DNA of 64,000 nucleotides from positions 11,490,982 through 11,554,981 of the forward strand of contig NC_045134.1 in NCBI RefSeq assembly GCF_007655135.1, given 5' to 3'. Under the pieces are notes generated by a model. It was not told where the DNA came from. It made no database searches and saw only the letters and a program-made list of their open reading frames with translations. The stretch comes from Punica granatum. Lineage: Eukaryota; Streptophyta; Magnoliopsida; Myrtales; Lythraceae. The position numbers and the translations under genes were made by a program. Shown piece by piece: positions 19,851 to 30,524 of this stretch (position 1 is its first letter; every line of letters starts with the position of its first letter).

Positions 19851-22800
19851 TGTGCGCACCCGAATTTCATCTCGTCGGGGCACGCGTGCGCGCGCCTATG
19901 CAACGCGGCTTGGGAGTGTCCACCTTCCTGGGGATGCGCGACGGACGCACGTGAGAAGGAGTCGCCACTTGCCATTTTACGACCCGAAAGGTCGAGGGCC
20001 GGCAAGTTACCCGGGTCTAGGGGTACGGGGTACACCTAATTGCTAAGGCATATGGTCTGCGAAACTCGAGGTTCCGAATTCGGGGGTTCTGTTACATGCG
20101 AGCCTATATCTCGCATGCCCTATCGGTACTCTAGCTTGTCTAAGCTTGCCATTTTAATTTAATTACCGCTCAATTAAGTTCCGCTCATCTTACGCGTTTT
20201 GACACCGTAAATTCGAAGGAACACTCCGACCGTCCACTCTCCGACCGGGATTCTTACATGAATAAATGTACAACATAAATCCTTACATTGTCCTCTCAAA
20301 TAAATAAAATACAAATTACGACAACTGAATCCCGGTCGAATCGCGTTCGGTTATTATTCCACTCGTGCTCACCGTGTGGTTTGAAAAGACCAAAATTGAA
20401 ATTAATATGCGCGCTCAGTGTTAGGGGAATTGGACCCCGTGATCTACGGTGGGGCGTTGGATCCCCTATGGGTCGCATCCTAAGGGATCGAGCTCGATCC
20501 GCATAACAAAACAAGTGCAAGAATGTAACAAAACGGGCATAAATAAGCAAACAACGGGATTTTGTTATTGCCGAATTTACGTGAATTAACCGATTATTAA
20601 CCGGGGTATCTTGGCATACAAATCCTACCCTAAAACAAACAAAGTAGGTACAAGGTGTGAATCGATCAAGGATCGCCTCGGGAAGGTATTTCGCATTTGG
20701 CATTATTTTATGAGGACCTGACGTACGTGACGTCTGTTGTCAAGCCTTGTGTTTGTGGGTTATTTTTAGGGTTGTTCTATGTTGTGACACTACGGTTGTT
20801 ACAGGTTATTACCAAACATTGATTCCGCCTGTACATCCTAAAACCTAGTGCCTATCCCACTATTGCCCATTTTGTCTTAGCCGAGTATACAATTAATTCG
20901 GTATTTGTATTTTGAGCTAATCCACCCGAACTAACTACCCGAGACTATGCTAGAGTAATAAAAAACTCATCGGTCGGATAGAGCGGGCTGTGCAGATGAA
21001 GCTGCGCCTAGACAGGTAGCCCATCCCTACCCTAATACCGTAGTGTTTCTATTATTCTAACCCTAGGGGTGTCGCTAAGTTGCAAATAGACGATTTTGCC
21101 CTTGAGGTGAAAATATTTTCAGAAAAGAGAGATCATGCGGCGCGGGCCGCCTCGGCCTGTGACCGGCGCTAACCGATCCCCTGGACCCTCCAAGGTTGTC
21201 AAGAACCCCAGAAAACCAAAAGATCGGTTAATCTATCCGGAAGTGATCTAAGAAGAACTTCCACATCCCGACCTGAGTTTCCTGAAATCAGGTGAGGCCT
21301 CGAGTCAAGACGCGCAAGTCCTTCCTGGACATCCATGTCACATCGAACTACGTGTCTCGAGTTTTATAAAATTTGCAAGTTTTGAGAAGGGCACCAACGC
21401 ACGTTTGCAACCTATCGACGCGTGTTACCGGTTTATTACCAATTCGTACAAAATTATTAGGGCCAAGTGAATTAATTAATCGTGTGAACGTTCAATTACC
21501 CCGTTAGTGGAATTATTGATTAAATTAATTAATGTTTTGCCAGATGCTCTAAATATTCGAGTTTCGGACCGTCGAGCCGATCATTGATGGACCGTCCGAT
21601 GCGAATCCTAATTCCCGATCGCCTTAGGATTTAAAAGTTAATTTTAGGTCGAGTTTGCATGATTAACCCAATTCATGTGAGGTTTCGATTTAAACGATAA
21701 AGCATTTTAAGCACCGATCAAGAGCATATCACCACATCAAGCACGGCGAACGTACAAATTTACATAACCGGTGCCGCCATGATCATGATAAACACATACA
21801 AACATACACGCAAACACGATATCAACGAAATCGATAAAACGGCACCGATTCATGGAAAGCGAAAAATCATGCAAAGCACACACGTTGTCATGCCGTATAC
21901 ATATAATTACAAGAATGAAATATTTAAACATGGCACACACGCTGTCGGTCGGTGATCCAAGTAGGAAAGGGCTGGATGTCTTTGGAAAATGTTCAGGACT
22001 GATTTGAAAATTCCGAAAAGTTAAAGGGACTGATGTGAAAATTCGAAAAGTTCAGGGACTAATGTGAAAATTCCGAAAAATTCAGGGACTGATTTGAAAA
22101 TTGCAAAACGTTTAGGGACTGATTTAAAAATTCCGAAAGGTTCAGGACTGATCTGGAGATTCCGAAAAGTTCAGGGACTGATTTAAAATTTTCGAAAGGT
22201 TCAGGGACTGATTTGAAGATATTAAAATGACCGGGACTTGAACCGAAATAATTCAAAATTCAGGGCTGATCTGAAAAAGGCGAAAATGACCCCGGGACTA
22301 AATTGAAACAACTTGAAAAGTTCCTTGGAGTGCTTGAAAAATTCGAAAAATTCCAGGACTGAATGGGAAATGGTACAAATGACTGGGACTTGGCTGAAAG
22401 GAATTTTAAAATTTGGGACAGATCTAGAAAAATAAAAATGCGTCCTCTGGACTGAAATGAGACAAAATGAAAAGTTCGTAAAATCGAGTTCGCAACAAAT
22501 CCGATCACCCACACGACCCAATAACGCTCATTTCACATCATATTCGTCCAAGCAAGCATTAATATTCAGAATCGGAGCCCTAAACATGCCACTAAGTCGG
22601 AGATTTACCTAGTTCGGGAAGTTGAGGGGTGATTCTGTAAATAAAAAAAATTAAAAAAAAATTAAGAATTCGCCGGGGAGTTGGGCTGCTGAGGGAGAAT
22701 TGGGCCGGACTGGGCCCTTGAGATTTGGACTGGGCCGATTGGGTTGTTGGGTGCTGGACTGGGCCGTCGGTGGGTCGGGCCGTGCCGAACGGGATTGTTG

Positions 22801-23267
22801 CTGGGCCGGGCTGGACGGCTACCGCTGGGTCGGACCGAATGGCTGGGCTGCTGGGCGGTTGGGCGGCTACCTGTGCTGGCCCAGAGAGGAGGAGCCGACG
22901 GTTAGCAAAAATAATGAAACGAAGGAGAAGAAGGGAGGCGGTTCGGGGCGGCTCGGGTGGCAGCTCGGGTGAGCTGAGGGCCGAACGGGGAGCTGAGGGA
23001 GCCGAGGTGAGGGAAAGCCGGAGAATGTGCGGAGGGAGGCGTGAGAACCGGGATCCGAATTGCGGGGGTTCGAGATCGGGAGCTGCGAGCGTCCGGACCG
23101 AACGGGCTCCGGGTTTCCGCGAAAAATCGAGCTGCGAGCCGTGAGCTATGGGAGACCGCGTGTGAGTTGAGGGATTTTTTTCGTGAACTCCCGGCCGAAC
23201 TGTGAGCTGCCGAGAGAGAGAGAGAGAGAGAGCGAGCGAGCCGAGGTACCGGTTTTAAACGAGAGAG

Positions 23268-23310
<43 letters not shown>

Positions 23311-24049
23311 CGAGTCGAGCTGTGGGGAGGGGTCGTTCGCTGAGGGGCGACCGAGCTGCGGGATCCCGAGCCGGGCGAGGAGAGGGAGTCAGTTTGGTAG
23401 TTTCCGTGCGAGCCGGAGTTAACGTGTGCAGAGGAAAACGTTGGAGTGTGCAGAGGAATTGGCGTGTGGCAGGCCTCTGACGCCGCGCGGTCACGGGCTC
23501 GGGTTCGTCGCCGTCCAGGAGCGGAAGGAGAAAAGGAAAAGAAAGAAAAAAGAACAGAAAGAGGAAAGAAAGGAAAAGAGAAAAAGGAAGAAGAAGAAAA
23601 GGGAAAGAAATGATGAAGGAGAAGCAGCGGTCAGAAGTCACTGAGTTCTTACCGGCTCTGACTTTTTTTTACTTTTTTTTTTTTTCGAATTTCGAAATTG
23701 ACGCGCGTACAAATTGAAAATTCCGTCTTCTCGATCGGACTTCGGAAAAAAATTCGAGACCGCCATCACGCTCCGAAAAATTTGATGATCGATATTATGC
23801 GATGAAAATATTTTCAATCTCGAATTTTGTCTCGAATTTTAAAAATTGACGTCGATGTACACGAAATTCAAAAACGTCCCCAAATAGTATTATTTTTGAA
23901 AAATTATAAAATTGGTGTTAAATCAAGAAAATATCATTTTCAAAAAGTCGTGAATACTCAAGTAGTTAATTGGAAATACTTCCCTCACGGGTGGCAAAAA
24001 CGACGATTCTGCCCCTCTGAAGCCGGTGGACCAAAATTGGGTGCTGACA
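19851..24049 (-). repeat. Right LTR (5' LTR of the retrotransposon), 4199 bp
   Basis: It is nearly identical to 2491-6720, with the same terminal TGTGCGCACCC and GGGTGCTGACA. By eye I count about 18 substitutions, one missing 30-bp minisatellite unit, and small indels in A, T and GA runs. Transcription of the element should start in this LTR and run leftward. A TATAAAA on the minus strand near 21362-21369 is one candidate promoter element, but several AT-rich stretches exist and I cannot place the start site. Confidence 0.96.
21980..22390. repeat. ~30-bp minisatellite inside the right LTR
   Basis: This is the counterpart of the array at 4610-5060, with the same unit (core TTCAGGGACTGATTTGAAAA). 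It is one unit shorter because of a deletion or duplication near 22020. Confidence 0.85.
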
Positions 24050-24054
24050 ATCAG
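24050..24054. repeat. Target-site duplication (right copy, ATCAG)
   Basis: Exact repeat of 2486-2490, directly flanking the end of the right LTR. Confidence 0.95.
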
Positions 24055-24176
24055 GAATTCTTATGGTCGTTGAATTTAGTGAATGAGAAGAGAGATATGA
24101 TAAGGAGAAAGAATCGAGAAGAACATATAAAATATGACGGGAAAATGCTTGCATTGAAAAGAATAGTGAATGAAGA

Positions 24177-24210
<34 letters not shown>

Positions 24211-25120
24211 AACGGTTCTTAGTCCCTAAAAAAAAAGTGAGTGAAAAATTGAAAATGAATGAAATAAAAATAACGAATTATGCACCTATTTATTCTTAAG
24301 TTGTAATATTTTTGCCTTTGAAAAACAAAAGTTTGAAACTCAGTTTAGCAACTTTATATTAGTCTCTATACATTGATACGTAGGTGTACATATTAGTCTA
24401 TATTGCTAATAAAAAACTGTTTTTAAATTAATTATATTTGAAGCAAATAATATACTATATAGAGACACATTTTTATTGTCCTTGTAAGTAAAGATTTATG
24501 GACAAATAACACCATGTATAGGAATTTATATCTTTTTTGTTTCTAAAAGTGAAAATTTAGAAAAAAAAAACATTTAAATGTTTCTAATTTATGTATTTAT
24601 AAGTCATTTGTGTTGTAGCGGTTAAATGCCGAAAAGTAATATTGTTGTTTGGTAAATATAATGGATAACCGGTAATCTAATATTGGTTTGAGTATTGTTA
24701 GAACACATGAAAAGTGAAGATTGAAGGGAAAACTTAACTGTGAAATCATTTTATTTGAATTGGAGGTCGAAATGTGAGATTGTTGTCTATGATAAATATA
24801 TTGGATTGCTGGAAATGTGATATAATATATAATTTATTTTATGCATAGATAAGATGTGAGTTCCACGAATATAATCTAACAATTCAACTTGTTTCAAATG
24901 CAAAACCTCTATTAATGACGATTGTAAAGTTTTAACTTGAGAAAATGATTACGATGATTAATTTTACAACCAAACCCCGTAAAATACGATACAAAGTCCC
25001 CGCTTTAAAATGTTAATTCCTCACTTTAGATCAAACCAAATAACCATAATCTTTATATTCCTTATAATCTAAGGATTCCCAAACCAAATGCCCCCAAGTG
25101 TTTCGACAGCAAAGACTTCC
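24055..25120. other. AT-rich intergenic DNA, no gene seen
   Basis: No coding signal is recognisable. An (AT)n microsatellite lies at 24176-24204. Confidence 0.6.
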
Positions 25121-25128
25121 TCAATTAT

Positions 25129-25816
25129 TAGGGCTGGCAATATTTCACACGACACGATAATACGACACGGATACGACACGAAGTTAAACGGGTTTGGGTT
25201 GGACATTTTTGATAATCGATCTAAATGGGTCAAATCTGTTTAAACACGGTTAATAAGCGTGTCTTATCGGGTTGAACCCATGTAACCCGATTATACACGA
25301 TTGAACCTGTTTATTTAGACATGTTTAATGGTGTTACTATAATCATGTAACCCGTTAACCCGTTTATGTATATGAATTGATCAAAATATCCTTATGTAAT
25401 CCTAACTTCCGAAGTCCCTAACCTAATTTCCTTTCATTTCTTTCACCTAATCCAACACATGTCATGTTAACGTGTAAACATGTCGTGTTAACGTGTTCGG
25501 GAAAACGAGTTAATCGGATAAACATGTCGTGTTAATGTATCCGGGTAATTGAGTTGATCGGATAAACAAGTTGTGTTAACGTGTCCGGATAACGTTTATA
25601 ATCGTGTCGTGTATACGTGTACCTATTATGGCACGTTTCGATAAACGAGTTTAAACGTGTCTAAACGGGTTGACACGGATATAAACGTGTCGTGTATGGG
25701 TTTCAAAAACCTGACCCGTTTAATAATCGTGTTGTGTACGGGTTATGATTTCGATGACACGAACCCGTTTAGACACGACACGTATAAACACGACACGACA
25801 CGAATTGCCACCCCAA
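25129..25816 (+). mobile_element. Non-autonomous hAT-type element (688 bp)
   Basis: The element starts TAGGGCTGGCAATATTTCAC and ends with CGAATTGCCACCCCAA, giving short terminal inverted repeats of the hAT form TAGGG-TGGCAA. It is flanked by the 8-bp duplication TCAATTAT (25121-25128 and 25817-25824), the length expected for hAT transposases. The inside is filled with short degenerate CGTGTCGTGT/ACACGACACG repeats in both orientations, a subterminal pattern typical of such elements. No transposase is encoded. A related element lies in the opposite orientation at 33584-34608. Confidence 0.8.
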
Positions 25817-25824
25817 TCAATTAT

Positions 25825-26694
25825 GACTGTAAAATCTTAATCCGGGAAAGTAATTACAGGGATTGATTTTATGTCCAAACGAAATACGTCACAGTTTCTT
25901 TTCTCCTTTTTTCTTTTTACTATTTTATTTTCTATTCTCTCTCTCTTTTATGCTCCCCGTCTAATCCTGAAATGCGGTCTCTATTTAACTATTCGGCTCT
26001 CCCTTGAAATGAAATACGAAAGGTTACTTACAGGATCAAATCTGGGCAGCTCTAGCCATAACCGTAGTATTGATGAGAGACTAGTGGTTGTCCAAAACTT
26101 CGAGATTGAATCACCAAAGGAACTGCTGCATTGTCCTTCGCTATGAGACAAGCGAGAAACGAGTGCACACAAATATATCACTGATAAAATCCAATACCAA
26201 TCGCCACATTTAACATAGAAAATTGTACTCATCTAGTGCCCTCGCTACCGTTTCACTAAAGCCATATCAACAACGATGATTATGAAATAAAATTTTTGAT
26301 TAAGATAATTGCCCTCAAATTGGCTTGACACATAACGCCTTAGGGTATTCAAAGATTCATTCTGATTCCTTTCGGATGAAATCAACAAAGATGAGCCGAT
26401 CTGATAATGCTCTGTTTTAGAAGCAAAGAAGAGTTCTTCACCTTTATGTCAAGCAACGGATAAAATATACATTATATATATATATATGTAGGAAAACGAG
26501 AAGCAGATTCACCTTGCTGAAGATGACAACGTCTTGAAACTTATATTGCATTACTGCTAATCCAATTCGCCTAATCACACCCGAACTGAAGTCGAGAGAG
26601 AGTGAAAAATGTTAACCAATACGTTCTTAGGATGAATTCCCTCATCAAGGTTGATGGGAGGACAACATGATTCAAATCCAAAGTTTTACGAGGA
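25825..26694. other. 3' flank of the thioredoxin gene, no separate gene seen
   Basis: The stretch holds a pyrimidine-rich segment (25895-25950), a short AT microsatellite near 26475 and the 3' UTR of the thioredoxin gene. Exon-like segments at 26500-26600 and 26000-26160 were considered and not accepted. Confidence 0.5.
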
Positions 26695-29094
26695 CTATTG
26701 TTTAACTTTGAGCGACTCTTCAACCCGCTGAATCAATTGATTTGCTGTCAAAGCCCCCTCCTGAGGATGACCAATCAAAACGCTTGAATTTAGTATTAAA
26801 GTTCTCGAATGAATAACCCAAGGGTGGGTTAGATTAAGTTCAGAAGTTTCATCAGCTTAATGCAAGAGGTATTCTCTAAGGTCATGCGGTGACTTACAAA
26901 GCGATCAAAGGGTTTCCCATCCTTGAACAAGATGAACGTAGGCAAGGCTTCTATTGCATATTGACTGGCGATGCTCGGGTACTTCTCAGTGTCAATCTTC
27001 ACCACTCGGATCTTGTCTTTGAGTGCGATACTGACTTCATTGAGGATAGGAACCATGAACTGACAAGGACCACACCTGCTCACAAAATTGCTAGTTCAGT
27101 TACCATTGAGTTTTATATTAAGAAGACAATTGTTTGTAGAGAAATTCCCTAGACAGCCATTTCCTAAAAGGATCAAACTAAATTGCACCCAAGCTACAAC
27201 CATATGGTGAAATCGGTGATTATATCAAGCGATAAATCGCTGTTATCAAATAGAGTGATTCTGTTGCACCAAAACTTATGTCTTCTTGGATTATAAAGTG
27301 ACATGGGATTTGAGTATTAAGACGAGAATGTTACCATGTGGCATAAAAGTCAACTAGCACTGGCTTGTCCGCCTGGGCCAGCAAATCGTCCAGGGAGGAA
27401 TATGTTTGTTTCTTTGCTTGGGCCTACAAAAATCAAGAAACCAAATTTGAACTAACTACTAAAAGCAATCATATCAGTCAGTCCACAATTCAACTAACTC
27501 AAAATGGGAAATATCTTTCCCTATTTTGTCCCATTTTGGTCCTTGAGAAAATGGTTAAGAGGAGTTAAGTGGCCCACTGCAGGACAGAGTTCACACTATC
27601 TGACACGGAAATCCTATTTCCACGCGGCTAATTCCAACGCATGCAGAAGTACAGTAGATATTCTCATCATTACAAACTTTCTTTACCTTACAAAGAGTTC
27701 TCAACATGCAAAAATCTCAAAACACTTTGAGCGTCTTCATAAAGATTCCAACTTCCAAGAATACGAGAATCATTTGAGTTCATACCAATATGATTCAAGT
27801 AGGTCATGGTAATTGTCAGGTAAACCATCACTTATCCAACAAAAGAAAAAAAAATTGTCAGGTAAAGCATCAGGAGGATCAGAGACATATTCGAAGGTGA
27901 AAATGAATAAGAGAGGACCAAGATTGAATAAGACGCTGCAAGGAAGGAAGCATGGCATATGGACAAGATTCAATCCAACTTATGTGCAGTTTTTCTACCC
28001 ATGTGGTCCGAGATACATCAGTTTGTTTCAATCTTGTAATACACCAGTATATCTTAGATAATCTTATGAGACACACCATCATGGAACCGTAAACTACGAA
28101 ACCAATGACGGTTAGGCTTACTGCTTCATTCACCAGATCCTTCCTCAGAAAATGAAGTAATTACTAAAATTCTTGCTCTCTGTTGATAAAATTAGGAGCC
28201 CATAGCTCACGCAAACTCTTCCATGTTGACTCCCAATTTCTCCCTAGTCCAACTTTCATCTGTTTTAACCCCTTCTTCGTGTTAATCTAATAACACATAT
28301 CGATCCTCCCAAACAAATGATCGGCATGATTTTCTCTAGATACTCTTCTCCACTTCCCAAAGTAGCCGTTATTCCTATCGAACTATCATCATTCTATGAC
28401 CTGAATACGTCAGCATCGAACAGCCCAGTATTTAACTCCAGTCTGGTTTGCCAACTGACTCATCCTCTCTCTAAACTTTGACCTCCATTTCTTTCTCTCC
28501 CCTTTCTGGGGAGCTTTCTTTGACCTCTCGGTAGACCCACCTAAGCTTCCTCGTACCGAGGATCCTACACTATGATCGACCAACACAGAATGAAGCACAC
28601 ACAATGAAAGGTTTAGACAATGAATCAGTCAATCTATCTACAATGACATAAACTAAAGCAAGGAATCAGCTACAACTCCAGCAGAACAATTCCAGCTAAA
28701 CTAAAGATTCACACGCTGAAAAATGGGCTTAAAAAAAAAAAAAACACTTTCCCTCTCAACTCTGAACGTTCCATGCCATGACAGGGGAAAATGAACATTT
28801 CCCGACAATCGAAGGTCACAGCTGTGTCTGGAACGATGGGTTCGACTTGTAATCCTTAACCAGCAAGCTATTTCCGAGTAATGCTGAGAGGGAAAGGGGG
28901 GTTACCACGACGGTAGCATTCCGAGCCCGGGAGGAGACGGCAATTCGCGGAGTTGAGATTCCAATCTTCCCGGAATTCGCAGGGAACCGGAGCTGAAGCG
29001 ACGATAGCGCAGACAGCTTCGCGGAAGCCGACGAGCTGATACACTGCTCGGACTTTACGCAAGGAACCGCGGCGGCAGTGAGTGAAATCGCCAT
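26695..29094 (-). CDS. TRXY: Thioredoxin y, chloroplast-targeted (four exons)
   Basis: This is a plastid thiol-disulfide oxidoreductase of the y type, a class that donates electrons to plastid peroxiredoxins and methionine sulfoxide reductase. Exons on the minus strand are 29094-28906, 27423-27335, 27075-26898 and 26760-26695, all with GT-AG introns and matching phases, giving 173 residues. Residues 1 to about 63 form a serine/alanine-rich transit peptide with few acidic residues. The thioredoxin fold follows, with the WCGPC active site at 93-97 split across the second intron. KIDTEKYPSIA, the cis-proline motif ALPTF and a C-terminal EGALTANQLI helix are as in y-type thioredoxins. Length and exon layout fit the family (about 170 residues). 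The start was chosen because it opens the transit peptide; an upstream in-frame extension to 29247 lacks support. Confidence 0.93.
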
Positions 29095-30317
29095 TGAAGG
29101 GGACGAACGACGACGGAAGCAGCTGAAGCTCGCGCACGGGAACGGGAAGACGAGACAATCACACGGCACGAGTTCGGATAAATCGACGGAGCGGAAAATA
29201 TCTGCGGGGGGCTGTATGTATGTGTCGGTGTATGTATCGTCCGTCAATCGTCGGGATCTATGCGATTGGACGACGGGAGGAAGACTTTCAAGCAGGGAAA
29301 GTTCGGTTACAGTTCAGGATAGTGAACTGTCAGCCGTCCGATCGATTCTCTGGTCAATGGTCTTGGCATCGGGCGGCTGGAGGCGATGTTCTAGATGTAA
29401 TATCAGACGGCCGGAGATGGTCTTGGTCGTTGAGGCGAGCGGTTGACCGACACGTGGACCGGACAGTGCGAAGACCGGAAGAGTCCATCTCCATCAGCAG
29501 CAGCAGCCCCACCCCGGGGCTGATGGAAGAATCCACGTCACGGACAATGGGCGTGTGGATCACACTTGCTTGCTTTTGCCCTCCAATTGCAAATTTTGAA
29601 TTGAACTTGTTACGCAACAGATCAGACTTAGGGGTCAAGTTCGAGGAGCCAAAGAGATGAGCTACTAATGAGTTACTCGAGCTCGATACTCGACTTGAGC
29701 TGGGATTTCGGAGCTCGGCCAAAGCTCAAGCTTGAGTTCGAGCATAACATTTCCATATCGAGTTAAGTTGAACTTGCCTACACTTGAGCTAATCATAATA
29801 AAATTATGCAAGCTAATTTATGTTTGAACTCAACATTTCCAACGGGGCATTTCGATTCGGTAGGAAATGAACTAAACATAATTGGATGGAACGGCATTAT
29901 GGTACCTTATCAAACCAAACAAAAAATAAATTTGTCTTTTCATTTTCAGTTTCGTCCCGTTCCATCTGTTTCTATTTCTTTTTCCGATCCCTAAAGCGAA
30001 CTGGCCCTGGATTCCTCTAACGTCTCTTATAAGTAAAATGACCGATCCAAATTATATCGACTTATCAATCATAGTATCAGACGTTAGCAGTTTGCCTAAC
30101 AGTGCATGGCATCAGGGGGAAAAAAATGCTGAAAATTCCAATACAACTCGTGTTTACAGCCAAGAGCGATAGACCAAACTTTCAGGAAGAACTATGTTTT
30201 GGTACGAGCAATTCATTACAAGGAAGAAATGTAACACTGAAACTGTTTGCGTACTTAAACAATAATATGTTACAAAAGGTTACAAACCACATCCCATTCC
30301 TAACCTAATAATCTATG
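29095..30317. other. Intergenic region upstream of the thioredoxin gene
   Basis: It should contain the thioredoxin promoter and the downstream flank of the PAP2_C gene. I see no further gene. A GAGCTCGA-rich low-complexity stretch lies at 29660-29760. Confidence 0.45.
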
Positions 30318-30329
30318 CGGGGACGAGCC

Positions 30330-30462
30330 CAGACCCTCAGGTCCTAGTGTGGCTATGGCTCAAATTGGACGTTCCTTGACAGGGTTCAAGCCCTATGGGG
30401 ATTGCTACGTGGATAGTCCCCCAACCCCTTTTATCCAGAAGTAAAGGAAAAAAAAAAAAAGA
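30330..30462 (+). repeat. SINE-like repeat with A-rich tail (family III)
   Basis: A tRNA-like head contains GGCTATGGCTCAAAT and the B-box GGGTTCAAGCCC (30382-30393). A body ending ACCCCTTTTATCCAG follows, and then an A-rich tail to about 30462. Two relatives lie at 56335-56465 and 56800-56933. It sits just downstream of the PAP2_C gene stop and could form part of its 3' UTR in antisense. Confidence 0.65.
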
Positions 30463-30524
30463 AAACACTAAGCCGTGGCAGTGGACAAGAGATTCCCGGA
30501 AAATGGGGAAGAACAAAAAAATTA

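Larger units (their letters stand above)
2491..24049 (-). mobile_element. Complete Ogre/Tat-lineage Ty3/Gypsy LTR retrotransposon
   Basis: This element of about 21.56 kb lies on the minus strand. Its order, read 5' to 3', is: right LTR (19851-24049), primer-binding site, ORF1 with a DUF7745-like domain, Gag-protease with G-patch, predicted intron, RT, two RNase H regions and integrase, hairpin repeats, minisatellite, polypurine tract, left LTR (2491-6720). The extra ORF1 before gag, the DNGSA protease motif, the G-patch, the duplicated RNase H and the very large size are Tat/Ogre traits. All three coding blocks are open and the 5-bp target duplication is exact. By eye the two LTRs differ at about 18 substitutions plus a few short indels, so the copy is young and may be autonomous. 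Its base composition is richer in GC than the flanks. Confidence 0.96.

Noticed and set aside
26500..26600. Exon-like segment on the minus strand ending in an AAG/GTGAAT donor
   Set aside because: No partner exon or protein family could be recognised. It may be part of the thioredoxin 3' UTR or chance.
29650..29770. GAGCTCGA-rich stretch resembling ends of some hAT elements
   Set aside because: No second end or target duplication could be found.
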